From the NCBI GenBank assembly GCA_023819375.1, contig JAMWDI010000002.1, positions 121,176 to 185,175 of the forward strand: DNA of 64,000 nucleotides, written 5' to 3'. The DNA comes from Candidatus Omnitrophota bacterium. GTDB taxonomy: Bacteria > Ratteibacteria > UBA8468 > B48-G9 > JAFGKM01. Positions 16,434 through 26,098 of the stretch are shown piece by piece. The notes under the pieces were generated by a model. That model was given only the letters and a program-made list of their open reading frames with translations, did no database searches and was not told where the DNA came from. Each line of letters begins with the position of its first letter. Within the stretch, counting starts at the first letter, position 1. A program made the position numbers and the translations under genes.

Positions 16434-17047
16434 CTTGATAAAAATTTTGAATCTTTAATTATAAAGCGCCAGGGTAAATATTTATCTTTCCCAGCATAAG
16501 GTATATTAATTCTTGAAGTTGTAATTATCTCATCTTCTTTAACTTTTTCTCCTTCAACTATATAAATTTCATCACCTTCTATCATATCATAGCCATTTAA
16601 ATCCCTTCCAATTTTTAATCCTTTACATATTTTCCCAGGGCCATTTAAAAGTTTAGTGATATCGTAATTTTTATCTTTATTTAAATTTTCAATAATTTTC
16701 TCAATACCCAAAATTGGCTCAAGAGCACGAAAAAGAACTCCTCCTGCTTTGTTATCTTTATGTGCGACTACATTTAAACAATAGGTGTTTATGTATACAG
16801 GATAAATATATGCCTTACCAACTTCTCCAAATAGCAATTCCGTCTTTTTAGTTCTTCCATATCTTCCTACATGGCAACCCTTATCTTCAGTTCCCCCGTA
16901 TGCCTCTGTTTCAACAATTTTCCCAATAATTATTTCACTATCAATTTTACGGATTATATATTTTCCTAAAAGTTCTTTTGCTACAACAACTGGCTCTCTT
17001 TTAAAAAATTCTCTATTCAATCTTTTAAAATCCGAATTTACCCCCAT
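16430..17047 (-). CDS. 3-methyladenine DNA glycosylase (AAG/MPG family)
   Basis: 205 residues, normal length for bacterial AAG-type glycosylases. Diagnostic blocks are VAKELLGKYIIRK, KIVETEAYGGTEDKGCHVGRYGRTKKTELLF (active-site glutamate in VETEAY), AYIYPVYINTYCLNVV, GGVLFRALEP, and LLNGPGKICKGLKI near residue 150. It excises alkylated purines and starts base excision repair. Its stop overlaps the ligase start by 4 bp, so excision and sealing functions are expressed together. Confidence 0.95.
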   Translation of the reverse strand: MGVNSDFKRLNREFFKREPVVVAKELLGKYIIRKIDSEIIIGKIVETEAYGGTEDKGCHVGRYGRTKKTELLFGEVGKAYIYPVYINTYCLNVVAHKDNKAGGVLFRALEPILGIEKIIENLNKDKNYDITKLLNGPGKICKGLKIGRDLNGYDMIEGDEIYIVEGEKVKEDEIITTSRINIPYAGKDKYLPWRFIIKDSKFLSR

Positions 17048-17064
17048 TTTTAATTAAATTATAC

Positions 17065-17745
17065 CTAAGAAATAAATTTTAAAATTTCAAGAGGATTTTT
17101 AATTAAAACAATGCCATTTCTATTTTCTTCATAAGTTATATCTCTTTTAATGATAAAACATTTTTTTATTCCAATTCTCAAAGGTATTTCACCATCTTCT
17201 TTTACATTATCTCCTATATTTGCAATCTTATCTGGTTCTACACCTATTTGAAAAATTGCTCTTCTCCAAAGTTCCACCTGATATTTTTGCCCTCTTAAGA
17301 TATTTGCTCCGAGAATTCTTTTAAAATATTTTGAACCAGTTATATCTCCAAGACGTGCAACTTTTAAATTTAATAAGCAACCAACTATTGGGTTATTACT
17401 CACAATAAATAAATTTTTTCTTCTTCTATACAATTCTCTAATTAATTCAACTGTATCCCAGTAAACTATTTTATACTCATAATGCCATTGATAAATCTTT
17501 TCCAATGTCTTTGCAAGAGGAAGGTTAAATTCAGCCAATATATCGGGATAATCCCACCAAACAATTTTATCAGCATATTCTTCAATTGCTTTTCTTGCTT
17601 CTTCTGAATCCCAACCTTCTTCAACCATTACGTCTCTTATAACTCCAAAAATAGGATTACCCCAAACAAGTTTTTCTTCAGGATACTTTTTATATGGATT
17701 GTTGTCTGTTATTGTACCATCTATGTCTATAAAGAAGTAATCCAT
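17065..17745 (-). CDS. HAD-superfamily hydrolase
   Basis: 226 residues. Motif I is FIDIDGTITDN (nucleophile D7 and D9), motif II IVSNN near residue 118, and motif IV IGDNVKEDGEIPLRIG near 183. A helical cap lies between about residues 25 and 90. This is a phosphatase-like HAD enzyme with unknown substrate. Its start overlaps the 248-residue gene upstream by 19 bp, so it belongs to the sugar part of the operon rather than repair. Substrate cannot be predicted. Confidence 0.85.
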   Translation of the reverse strand: MDYFFIDIDGTITDNNPYKKYPEEKLVWGNPIFGVIRDVMVEEGWDSEEARKAIEEYADKIVWWDYPDILAEFNLPLAKTLEKIYQWHYEYKIVYWDTVELIRELYRRRKNLFIVSNNPIVGCLLNLKVARLGDITGSKYFKRILGANILRGQKYQVELWRRAIFQIGVEPDKIANIGDNVKEDGEIPLRIGIKKCFIIKRDITYEENRNGIVLIKNPLEILKFIS

Positions 17746-18473
17746 TTTTTAACCCATTCAACAGTTTGAAGTCCTAAATCTACTATACAACTTGCAAGAA
17801 AAATTATACCTTCAATTTTCCCTTCTTTTAACCACCTTAAACCAATCTCACATTCTTTTATAAATAAATCAATTGGCATCTCTTTATTATTTCCGTAATC
17901 CCACATATAAATACCAAGTAATTTCCTTTTTTCAGGGACCATATCACAAAATTTATTAAAACATTGCTCAAGTTCATTTATTCCTTCTGATTTCCATATC
18001 CAGTAAGTTATAATATCAAATTTTTCAAGATATTCTTTAACAGGTAAATTCAGTTGATGTTGATATAATACAGTCCAAAGTTCAATTCCATTTTCATTAA
18101 ATTCTCTTTTTATTTCAGTAATTTGATCAGGAGAAAATGGTGGTTTTTCTTTAATAAAGAAATCATCCATTATCGCACCAACTATATTTTTATATTTTTT
18201 CTTCAAATTTATTATCCTTTCAATCTCTCCTTCCTGATAACTACAACCTGCCCCAACAACACTCCATACAACTTTTTTCAAATCTTTAAAACTTTCTGCA
18301 TATTTCTCATATTCTTCCGGTTCTGGTTTTCCGAATTCTCTTACAAAAATTATGTTTTCTATACCTAAATATTTACATGCATCAACTGGAGAAATTTTTG
18401 ATTCTTTTGGTAAACCCCATCTATTATTTTGCATCCCTTCTTTATGTGCCCATAAATAAATTCTATCTTTCAT
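17727..18473 (-). CDS. Uncharacterised TIM-barrel-like protein
   Basis: 248 residues, family not recognised. Alternating strands and helices (IYLWAHKE, IENIIFVREFG, KKVVWSVVGAGCSY, NIVGAIMDDFFI, GIELWTVLYQHQL, FDIITYWIWKS, KLLGIYMWDYGNN, IEGIIFLAS) follow the eight-strand order of a TIM barrel, and D126-D127 with aromatic residues resemble glycosidase-type active sites. A sugar-related role is inferred from position between a toroid-fold protein and a HAD hydrolase. No signal peptide is present, so it is probably cytoplasmic. Confidence 0.6.
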   Translation of the reverse strand: MKDRIYLWAHKEGMQNNRWGLPKESKISPVDACKYLGIENIIFVREFGKPEPEEYEKYAESFKDLKKVVWSVVGAGCSYQEGEIERIINLKKKYKNIVGAIMDDFFIKEKPPFSPDQITEIKREFNENGIELWTVLYQHQLNLPVKEYLEKFDIITYWIWKSEGINELEQCFNKFCDMVPEKRKLLGIYMWDYGNNKEMPIDLFIKECEIGLRWLKEGKIEGIIFLASCIVDLGLQTVEWVKKWITSL

Positions 18474-18475
18474 TT

Positions 18476-19717
18476 TTACCTTCTATTTATTAATCTTCCT
18501 GCCCTTGTTGCAACAAGTTGACATGGTAAACAATATGGAGCGACTTCTTTTCCTGGTGGAAAACTCACTTGTTCATATGCAGTTAAATGTCCTTCTGCTT
18601 GATGATAGGAGATATGTCCAAAGAGAGAAATTAAAAAATCATTTTTTCTACCAAGTTTCCATAAACCATATAAATAATCAGTCAAAGGCCAATCATCAAG
18701 TCGGTCTAAAAATCTTGTCATTCCACAGAATTGCCCCCCAAAATTCAATCTACTTTCAATTACTTTATTTGCTAAATCTTTCGGTAAAATTTCACTTGAT
18801 AATAGTTCGCCATAATATCTGTAATTTGTATATGAAGAAATAAATGTTTCTGTTAAATAAGAAGGTTTTTCACATTTTTCAATCTTTGGAGGCAACCAAT
18901 AATCTGAATTATCTTTTGGCCATATTTTTTTTATTGCATCTAAAGTGTCTTTTTTCAATTTTATTATCCTTTCTTTAATATATGAAATAAATTTTTCTGG
19001 ATATAGAATTAATTCTTTGCTTATTTCAATCCAGTAAAAAAGTCCTTTAAAAACCCATCCATTGTTATGAAAATATTTGCCTTGTTCTTTTCTTTCTCCC
19101 TCATCTGCCTCAGGAATTCCAGATATAAGTCCACTGTCTTTCTGAGCAATCTCCAATAAACTTAAAATATAATTAATAAGACGATTTAAATCAAAAAGAC
19201 AATCTTTAAACCACCCGTCAGTTCCTCCTCTTTTTATTAACAAATATGCAGTATAAATTATTTGACCATATTCACTTATTGACGGAGCATAATACTTAAT
19301 TGTTCCATCTCTATCTATGAAATTTTTTACCCAATAGTAAAAAAGTTTTTTTGCTCTCTCATTTAATCCCCATAAAGTTAAAGCATCTATTGTTGAAATT
19401 ATTATAGGTGGAAATCCATCATGTCTTGTTTCTGCATAACGTTTAATTCCATATTTTGGATGGTCTCCTTGAAAAGTAGCATCAATATGAGCAAGCCCTA
19501 TTTTTATTGCCTTATCAAGATAAGGAATACCTGTATCAATTTCTGGATTTGTTTTTAATCTTTCAATATTACTTTCAATTAGTTTTGGGTCAAATGCAGG
19601 TTCACCTTTCAAATGAGGAAATTTATTAAATATATCTTCAAATGTAAACCTTTCCTTTTTTAAAATCTCTTCTCTTAAAGGATCTATTAATAAATTTTCA
19701 ATTCTATCCATTTTCAC
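18476..19717 (-). CDS. Putative six-hairpin (alpha/alpha toroid) carbohydrate-active protein
   Basis: 413 residues, starting at GTG (the GTGA overlaps the stop of the broken oxidoreductase upstream; an in-frame ATG lies two codons later). Repeated helical hairpins with aromatic and acidic motifs (LTLWGLNERAKKLFYYWVKNF, YFHNNGWVFKGLFYW, LDRLDDWPLTDYLYGLWKLG) fit the alpha/alpha toroid of glycosidases or lyases. The C-terminus (HLTAYEQVSFPPG, PYCLPCQLVATRAGRL) is unlike families I know well. No signal peptide is present. The exact activity is unknown. Confidence 0.6.
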   Translation of the reverse strand: MKMDRIENLLIDPLREEILKKERFTFEDIFNKFPHLKGEPAFDPKLIESNIERLKTNPEIDTGIPYLDKAIKIGLAHIDATFQGDHPKYGIKRYAETRHDGFPPIIISTIDALTLWGLNERAKKLFYYWVKNFIDRDGTIKYYAPSISEYGQIIYTAYLLIKRGGTDGWFKDCLFDLNRLINYILSLLEIAQKDSGLISGIPEADEGERKEQGKYFHNNGWVFKGLFYWIEISKELILYPEKFISYIKERIIKLKKDTLDAIKKIWPKDNSDYWLPPKIEKCEKPSYLTETFISSYTNYRYYGELLSSEILPKDLANKVIESRLNFGGQFCGMTRFLDRLDDWPLTDYLYGLWKLGRKNDFLISLFGHISYHQAEGHLTAYEQVSFPPGKEVAPYCLPCQLVATRAGRLINRR

Positions 19718-19930
19718 CAGTCAAATAAAGGAGCATCAAGCCATTTGCCACCTTTCATTGCTGACTCGTGTGCTTATAATTCCAGAAACTGTAAACTCAA
19801 TCGCTCTTATAATATCAATCGGTGGCTTTGTTCTATTTTTAACTGTATTAAGAAAATCCATTGTTAATTTATCAATGTGATATTCACTCATTTTATTTTT
19901 TTCTGTTTTCTCTTTCTTCTCCATTGATAA
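19714..19930 (-). pseudogene. C-terminal remnant of a Gfo/Idh/MocA-type oxidoreductase
   Basis: Only about 70 codons remain. The reading frame giving KMSEYHIDKLTMDFLNTV, then NRTKPPIDIIRAIEFTVSGI is typical of the C-terminus of Gfo/Idh/MocA dehydrogenases. A frame change near 19775 is needed to continue with the equally typical tail HESAMKGGKWLDAPLFDW, whose stop (19714-19716) overlaps the start of the next gene. The NAD-binding N-terminal domain is missing. It abuts the truncated ceramidase-like fragment directly, so a deletion probably joined them. An assembly error is the alternative. Confidence 0.7.
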
Positions 19931-20110
19931 TTATGATGCAAGTTTTACACATTTATCACCTTTTTCTGTTTCAATAACTATTGATTTTACATATAAAGGG
20001 TCTTCAACTCCAATTGAAACTCTTGGTTTAATACCTCCTGCAAGCAAAGTCCCAACATCTGGTGCAATATCTATCTCACTTACTCCCACATAAAAATTTT
20101 CTTCTTTCAT
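19931..20110 (-). pseudogene. N-terminal remnant of a neutral ceramidase-like protein
   Basis: A 59-codon frame whose ATG overlaps the stop of the upstream 942-residue gene (ATGA), a normal coupled gene start. The translation begins MKEENFYVGVSEIDIAPDVG and continues LLAGG, then VEDPLYVKSIVIE. This matches the N-terminal strand pattern of neutral/alkaline non-lysosomal ceramidase-like proteins (VG-x-DITP, GVHDPLYAKALVL), which are usually over 400 residues. It stops after CVKLAS where the family continues, and the remnant of a different gene follows at once. Confidence 0.65.
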
Positions 20111-22935
20111 TTCATTAATTCATATACGTGTCTTTGATAAGGAGAAAATTTGTCTATTATTATACCATCTTTTATTTCAATTTCTCTATTTTCAAAAACA
20201 ACTTTACATTTTTTATATTTTTTCATCTCTTTTGGCAAAATTATTTTTCCATCCAATTCATTTTTATTTATATTGACTGAAAAAACATAATATTTATTTC
20301 CATAGTTTCTGCCCATCGTTAATATATCTGGATGATTACTTTCTATACCTTCTATTTCTTCACTAAATATAATAGGTGCAAGTATTTCTGTTTCTTTACT
20401 TAATTGTTTTAGTTTCATCCAGTTTTTATATCCAAAACATTCTCCATAAAAATACATAAGACCTGTGCAACCTGAAATAATTGCTCCATATGTTTGACCT
20501 TCCTGTTCCTCTGCAGTCGGTTCTCTAAAATGATTATACATATTATTTCCTACAAGCCACATCCATACCCACATATTTTTTTCTCTTGCAATTTTATCTT
20601 TTAATTTTACAAGTTCTACTACTTCTCTTATTGTTCTACCTGCGGTAATATACAAATCAGTTGAAAGTATATCTCCTGGAAGCCCTGCATATCTTATACT
20701 TGGTCCTAAAGGAGTATAATTAACAAATACCGGATGTTTTGGGTCTACTTGTTTTGCCCTTTTTACTACTTCTATTATTTCTTCTGGCTTTACATCACTT
20801 TGAATCTCTGGCTCATCTCCTACACACCATGCAATTATACATTTATTTTCTTTATATTTTTCTATAAATTTTTCAAAATTTTTTTCAATTCCTTCTTTTG
20901 GATTAAATCCTGGCCAGACCACTAATTTTAAATCATACTTATTTGCAATCTCAAATAATTTAGCCCATCCTTTCTCTGACATTTCAAATGGAAATATTTT
21001 ACTAACAACTACTATACTTCTAAACCCCTCATTTTTCCAGAATTTTATTTTCTTTTCAATTTCATTTTCCCATCCATCTTTATAAAACCAATTATATCCA
21101 AAAAAGAATTGCTCAAGTGGGGCAAATACGAAAAATGGTTTCCCATCAACAATAAATGGTCCTTTTTTCGGTAATTTCTTTTCTTCTTTCTTCTCAACAA
21201 TATATTTCTTAAATAATTCTTTTTCTGGAAAAACAAGGAGATTGTAATTTTCTACATCATGGAAATTTAAATATTTTGTTGGAGACGTGCAGGAATGTTC
21301 TCCTATTTTATGATTTTCTCTTCCAAGATTAAAACCCCAAACCTGACTTGTCTGGCTTGTAATATTTAATGAAGAAAATGGAATAAAAACTTCAACTATC
21401 CAATGGTCTTTCTTTATTGATACACCTCTTTCAATTTTACCTTTAAATGGCTGATTATTTTCTTTATCTATAACTTTTATTTTTCCAAGAGAATTTATAG
21501 CAATATGATAATATGTCCTTTTATCATTATTTGTATCAAGAAAGATTTCTACACAATCATCATTCCAGACAGGTCCATCATCTTCTTTCACATCTGCCTT
21601 TATTTTATCTATCTGGGTATCATAACATTTAAATGCAATATATATACCTTTATCATCATAACATAGATAACCTTCTGTTTTTTCTTTTGGTTTAAATATT
21701 TCTCCTTTCTCTCCTGCTATTAAAAACTCTATTTTTAAACTTTTCTGCCATGCAATATCATCCAATTCTCCATCTATAACCGGTGGTTTATCAACTTTTT
21801 TAATTATATATTCTTCAATTTTTATTTCTCTTTTTTCTTCTTTTTCATCTAAATCAAATGGAGATATTGTATATTCTGTTGGCTCTGTCCCTTTTTCAAG
21901 TTTAACCGCATCTATCCATAAAATACCTTCATCCTTTTTTTCTACCCTTACCCTTAACATACCTGTCTGATTGGTTTCTGTCCTACATATATATCTTTTC
22001 CATTCTTTATCTACATTTACTACTGCTTTATGAAACTTCCCTATATTCCATTCCCATATCGCAAGTTCTACAGGTAATTGTTCTCTGTCAGATTTCATAT
22101 AGACAGAAAAAACATATGGTGAATTTTTTTCTGAAGAAAAATAAAATGAATAAACTCCACCTTTCTCTATTCTTAATGATTGTTTACCATGAAATTTCTC
22201 ATTTGTATCAATACACCATAATTTCAAAAAATTTTCCATTCCACCATAAGTTAAATTTAACGAACCTATTGGAGACCAGTAAATAGGTAAATTATCTTGA
22301 AGTATCTCAAAAGAAGAATTTCTTATTATATTTAAATTTCCTGTTTGTTTTACAGAAGTCACTTTATAAACTTTAATATCATCATAAGCCATCTTAAATC
22401 TCCATGCATTAAATCCTACTTCTTTTCCTTTCATAACAGGTTCTATTATTTCACAAATCTTCTCTCCATCCACATACCATTCAAATATTCCTCCTTCTTT
22501 CCTTATTACCTTAAATTGATACCACTTCCCTAAAATTATATCCGATTTCTTACTTCCTCCTGAATATCTTTCATCTCCTGGTCTTTTATATGGCCACCAG
22601 AAACCCTCTTTTCTTATTACAAAATTTATTCCTGAAACTACAATTCCTCCAAACCCACCTGGAAGTTCTGGATTTGCTTCTATTGGTTTTACTTTTACCT
22701 CAACTATAATATCATCCGGTAATTCTTCTTTTATCGTCGCACTTCCTCCATACTTTGTTGTCTGCAAAACACCATCTTTTACCTCCCATGAATGTGGTGA
22801 ATCTAATTTCCATTTTTCAGATATTTTTTCTCCTGAAAAATCATCTGAAAATATTAATTCCTTCTCCTGCCCCTTTACTTTAAAACCTAAAATAAATATA
22901 AAGATAAAACTTAAAACAAAATACTTTTTACTCAT
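20107..22935 (-). CDS. Secreted multidomain protein: LamG/DUF1080-like, CBM9-like and glycosidase-like barrel
   Basis: 942 residues. A signal peptide (KKYFVLSFIFIFILGF) precedes a concanavalin-like domain (LIFSDDFSGEKISEKWKL, about 25-195) and a second beta domain (205-365). A CBM9-like module follows (IDGELDDIAWQKS, WNDDCVEIFLDTNNDKRTYYHIAIN, about 375-590). The C-terminal third resembles a GH-A-type TIM barrel: IVDGKPFFVFAPLEQFF, CIIAWCVGDEPEI with a candidate acid/base glutamate, then STDLYI and MWVWMWLVGNN. It is likely exported and acts on polysaccharide. Its start overlaps the isomerase-like gene by 8 bp. Substrate unknown. Confidence 0.75.
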   Translation of the reverse strand: MSKKYFVLSFIFIFILGFKVKGQEKELIFSDDFSGEKISEKWKLDSPHSWEVKDGVLQTTKYGGSATIKEELPDDIIVEVKVKPIEANPELPGGFGGIVVSGINFVIRKEGFWWPYKRPGDERYSGGSKKSDIILGKWYQFKVIRKEGGIFEWYVDGEKICEIIEPVMKGKEVGFNAWRFKMAYDDIKVYKVTSVKQTGNLNIIRNSSFEILQDNLPIYWSPIGSLNLTYGGMENFLKLWCIDTNEKFHGKQSLRIEKGGVYSFYFSSEKNSPYVFSVYMKSDREQLPVELAIWEWNIGKFHKAVVNVDKEWKRYICRTETNQTGMLRVRVEKKDEGILWIDAVKLEKGTEPTEYTISPFDLDEKEEKREIKIEEYIIKKVDKPPVIDGELDDIAWQKSLKIEFLIAGEKGEIFKPKEKTEGYLCYDDKGIYIAFKCYDTQIDKIKADVKEDDGPVWNDDCVEIFLDTNNDKRTYYHIAINSLGKIKVIDKENNQPFKGKIERGVSIKKDHWIVEVFIPFSSLNITSQTSQVWGFNLGRENHKIGEHSCTSPTKYLNFHDVENYNLLVFPEKELFKKYIVEKKEEKKLPKKGPFIVDGKPFFVFAPLEQFFFGYNWFYKDGWENEIEKKIKFWKNEGFRSIVVVSKIFPFEMSEKGWAKLFEIANKYDLKLVVWPGFNPKEGIEKNFEKFIEKYKENKCIIAWCVGDEPEIQSDVKPEEIIEVVKRAKQVDPKHPVFVNYTPLGPSIRYAGLPGDILSTDLYITAGRTIREVVELVKLKDKIAREKNMWVWMWLVGNNMYNHFREPTAEEQEGQTYGAIISGCTGLMYFYGECFGYKNWMKLKQLSKETEILAPIIFSEEIEGIESNHPDILTMGRNYGNKYYVFSVNINKNELDGKIILPKEMKKYKKCKVVFENREIEIKDGIIIDKFSPYQRHVYELMK

Positions 22936-23809
22936 CTTTTATCTCCTTACTTAATTTTTCAAAACTTCTCCATAATTTAACTGTCATGTATAGTAAATCT
23001 TCTTCTGGTTCTATCCCTTTTATTCCTTCAAACACAACTGGATTTTTATAGCCAATTTTATCAAGTATTCTATTTATCTCTATCCAGTTAATAATTCCAA
23101 GTCCTGGGACTAAATGTAAATCATACTTTGAAATATTCTCATCATCAATTACAACTTTTTCTTTATTACCTAAATTGTCATGAAAATGTGTAGTAAAAAG
23201 TTTATTTTTACAAGATAAAATTTCCTCTTTTAAATCTAAGTTACAGATATTACTATGGCCTGAATCAAAACAGATACCTAAATTTTCTTCATCAACTTTT
23301 TCTATTATTTCTAAAATATCTTCTACTTTTTTTGCATAAGGATAAGGAACATTTTCTAAAGCAATAGAAATATTATATTGAGAAATATATTGACACATTT
23401 CTTTTAAAACAAAGCAAGTCAATTTATCAAATTTTCTCTTTCCAATTTTTTTTATTTTAATCCATGGTTTTTCTTCACCCTTTATTGATCTTGTATGTAA
23501 AACCCAAAAGGATATACCTAAATTTTTCAGTTCTTCAATATACTCAAATTGTCTTTTTAAATTCTCTTTCTGGTCTTCTTCAATAGATAAAAGTACAGGA
23601 CATGAATGATGTGCGACAATTTTAAGATTATTTTTCTCTGCTAAATTTCTTACTTTATCTATCAAATTTAACCTTTCTTTTTTATCTAATTTAAACCACT
23701 CAATACTATCCTGTGTTGCTATAAATTCAAATCCACTATTTTTAATTTTAGAAATAAAAATATCTACATCTTTTCTTAACTGGTCAACATATATTCCAAG
23801 TTTTCTCAT
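22928..23809 (-). CDS. Sugar phosphate isomerase/epimerase-like TIM-barrel protein
   Basis: 293 residues of the AP endonuclease 2/xylose isomerase-like barrel. Supporting motifs are IVAHHSCPV, ISFWVLHTRS, ISIALENVPYPYAKKVEDIL (metal-binding glutamate), LGICFDSGHSNIC (Asp and His ligands), FTTHFHDNLGNKEKVV and HLVPGLGIINW. A divalent metal site and sugar epimerisation or isomerisation are expected from the family. One base separates it from the pseudopilin gene upstream, and it overlaps the secreted glycosidase-like gene by 8 bp. Confidence 0.85.
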   Translation of the reverse strand: MRKLGIYVDQLRKDVDIFISKIKNSGFEFIATQDSIEWFKLDKKERLNLIDKVRNLAEKNNLKIVAHHSCPVLLSIEEDQKENLKRQFEYIEELKNLGISFWVLHTRSIKGEEKPWIKIKKIGKRKFDKLTCFVLKEMCQYISQYNISIALENVPYPYAKKVEDILEIIEKVDEENLGICFDSGHSNICNLDLKEEILSCKNKLFTTHFHDNLGNKEKVVIDDENISKYDLHLVPGLGIINWIEINRILDKIGYKNPVVFEGIKGIEPEEDLLYMTVKLWRSFEKLSKEIKDE

Positions 23810-23810
23810 T

Positions 23811-24551
23811 TTATCTCATATAATAAGGTGGATTTGCACCATTCCAATTTGCTCCCCATAAATATTTCAACCATTCTGGACAAGGGTCTCCATAGTACCA
23901 TCCACCTGATTTTTTTAAAAATATATCTTTTTCTTTCCTCCATTCTACATGTCCATCAAAAAACAAAGCATTACATCCATTATTATGTCTAAATCCAGGT
24001 GCATATGTCTCCGTTCCAGGACCAGAATAGAAATACGTAGGACCTATACCATTTGTAAACATATCATAATATGAGTCACCATTTGAATCAGCAACTGCAA
24101 TTACCTCAGATGGTCTTCTTATTCTTGCATATTTTGGAGGATTTCTTGGGTCCTGATAACCTGGATTAGTTACATACATAACATTTATATTACATCCATA
24201 AGAAATTCTCTGCCAGGAATAAGCATGATTTCTATTACTTGGACATCTCCATACAGGATGAGGATAGGTATATGGATTTGTTGATTTCCCTGTACTTATA
24301 TACCAATTTAATTTCTGATACCAAAATCTACCAACTGCCTCTGTTTCAAAACTATCTCCTGACGGCACTCTTTCGTAGTCCTCAACATACATTAAAAGAG
24401 CAAGACCTATCTGCTTTAAATTATTCATACAGGTTGCCTGTCTTGCTCTATCACGTGCCTTTGAGAGTGCTGGTAGCAACATAGCAGCAAGAATCGCTAT
24501 GATTGCCACCACTACAAGCAACTCTATCAATGTAAATCCTCTTTTTTTCAT
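23811..24551 (-). CDS. Prepilin-type protein with H-X9-DG motif (DUF1559-like)
   Basis: About 246 residues from the chosen ATG at 24551, which has a strong Shine-Dalgarno (AGGAGGTGA) just upstream; an open frame continues 16 codons further but lacks such a site. The N-terminus [21 protein letters not shown] is a type IV prepilin leader with cleavage after the glycine and the conserved glutamate at +5, followed by the helical stalk [27 protein letters not shown]. The C-terminus has [18 protein letters not shown] (H-X9-DG). It would be a pseudopilin-like surface or secretion component. It is embedded in the sugar operon. Confidence 0.92.
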   Translation of the reverse strand: MKKRGFTLIELLVVVAIIAILAAMLLPALSKARDRARQATCMNNLKQIGLALLMYVEDYERVPSGDSFETEAVGRFWYQKLNWYISTGKSTNPYTYPHPVWRCPSNRNHAYSWQRISYGCNINVMYVTNPGYQDPRNPPKYARIRRPSEVIAVADSNGDSYYDMFTNGIGPTYFYSGPGTETYAPGFRHNNGCNALFFDGHVEWRKEKDIFLKKSGGWYYGDPCPEWLKYLWGANWNGANPPYYMR

Positions 24552-24595
24552 TTTCCTCACCTCCTTTCCATTTTTTTCATTTTCACTTATTCTTC

Positions 24596-26098
24596 TCATA
24601 TTCTCACTTCCTTTCTTCGCGAACCTTGTTCAGGAAATGGGAAAATTAAGTGTTTCTTGTCATCAGAAATTATAAAGGCAAATTCAAGTTTTTCATTACA
24701 TTTTATAACTTCTAATAAAATTTCATGTTTTCCTTTATTTATTTCTAATTCAACTATTGGGCTTGTTGGTCTATGTGAAGCAGGTATGAATTCAGGATTA
24801 TGAATATGATGAGAAAGAAATAATTTTTTATCTATCCAAAGTTTTATTCCATCTGTTATTACTGGACAAATTCTTATCTTCTTATTCTCTTTGATTTCTA
24901 TTTCTGTCCTTAAAAAGCAAACTCCATTTTTTCCATTAAAAATTTTTTCAACAGGTATAAACATTGAATTAAAAATAAAACTTTCAAATCCATTATATTT
25001 ACCAGAAACAATTTCTTCTTCAATTCTTCTTCCTTCTTCAAAATCAAAAACTTCTGAAATTTCAAAATTTATTTTTAAAGGGGGTGTAAATTCAGGAATA
25101 GATGGTAATTTAAATGGTTTTTCTATTTTAGGTAAATTTTCTTCTTTTTCAGCAATTTCAATAAGTTTTAATATTTCTTCAGTTAACTCATCTATATCTT
25201 TTGGAACATATACATTTTTTATTCCCCATCCAGCCACAATTCTTTTATCTATTTCACTTTTTACCTGTTTTTCTATTTCTTTTTTCCCGAGTATTATCCC
25301 TATAATTGCTCCAGAGGTTGCTCCTGTACAATCAGTATCATATCCACATTTAACTGAATCAACTATTGTCTTTAAAAAATTACCTTCTCCATATAAAAGT
25401 CCTGCTATTATAAATCCAATATTCTGAACACAATGAGTAAAATTATAATGACCAAAATTTTTTATTATTTCTTCCCTTGTTTCTATCAAATTTTTTCCTT
25501 CTTTGTATAATTTCAAAACCATTTCACTTACTTTTCTTACCTTTGATTCCTCTGGCAAAAATCCACAACTTTTCTCAATTAATCTTTCTATATTATCTTC
25601 ATTAAAAGCAATTGATTCTAAAACAGTCAAAAATACTTCTCCATAAACACCTTCATACCAGTGGTCAACAGAGGCATCAAGAAATGCGTAATACCCAGCA
25701 ATTTCTGGCTTTTCTGGAAAAACACATGACCATATTTCACTTCTTATTGGTGCTCCCATACATTCATTGAACCAGTTATTATATATTCCTGTTATTGGTG
25801 GTTTAAGTCCAAGTTTTAAATTTGCCTTTGCTACACCATATTCATCAAATGGATACTCTATATTCTCCCAGAACTTTGCTAAATCATCAGAATTTATTTT
25901 AATTCCTTTTTTCTTCAATAAATCTAACCATACAAGTTGTAAATCAAGGTCATCATTTGGTAATATTTCTTCTGGAATCTTATAAGGAATATCAAGAAAT
26001 TCTTTTTTCCCTTCAAAAGGTCCTCCAATACTTCCCCCTATACTCTTTCCTAAAAAACATCCAAAAATTTTTTCATAATAGAAATTTTTATTTTTCAT
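24596..26098 (-). CDS. ADP-ribosylglycohydrolase family protein with C-terminal beta domain
   Basis: 500 residues. Residues 1-320 are the ADP-ribosylglycohydrolase fold: [24 protein letters not shown] at the start, [11 protein letters not shown] (metal-binding acidic cluster) near residue 48, [15 protein letters not shown] near 145, and [20 protein letters not shown] near 255 (second metal cluster DTDCTGA). The C-terminal 170 residues look like a beta-sandwich, perhaps substrate-binding. Family enzymes cleave ADP-ribose or related N-glycosidic bonds; in sugar operons the substrate may be another glycoside. It overlaps the lacI start region by 4 bp. Confidence 0.85.
   Translation of the reverse strand: MKNKNFYYEKIFGCFLGKSIGGSIGGPFEGKKEFLDIPYKIPEEILPNDDLDLQLVWLDLLKKKGIKINSDDLAKFWENIEYPFDEYGVAKANLKLGLKPPITGIYNNWFNECMGAPIRSEIWSCVFPEKPEIAGYYAFLDASVDHWYEGVYGEVFLTVLESIAFNEDNIERLIEKSCGFLPEESKVRKVSEMVLKLYKEGKNLIETREEIIKNFGHYNFTHCVQNIGFIIAGLLYGEGNFLKTIVDSVKCGYDTDCTGATSGAIIGIILGKKEIEKQVKSEIDKRIVAGWGIKNVYVPKDIDELTEEILKLIEIAEKEENLPKIEKPFKLPSIPEFTPPLKINFEISEVFDFEEGRRIEEEIVSGKYNGFESFIFNSMFIPVEKIFNGKNGVCFLRTEIEIKENKKIRICPVITDGIKLWIDKKLFLSHHIHNPEFIPASHRPTSPIVELEINKGKHEILLEVIKCNEKLEFAFIISDDKKHLIFPFPEQGSRRKEVRI

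Noticed and set aside
24891-25427. 178-codon plus-strand frame opposite the ADP-ribosylglycohydrolase gene
   Set aside because: Its translation is the serine/proline-rich antisense of a well-recognised gene and has no Shine-Dalgarno.
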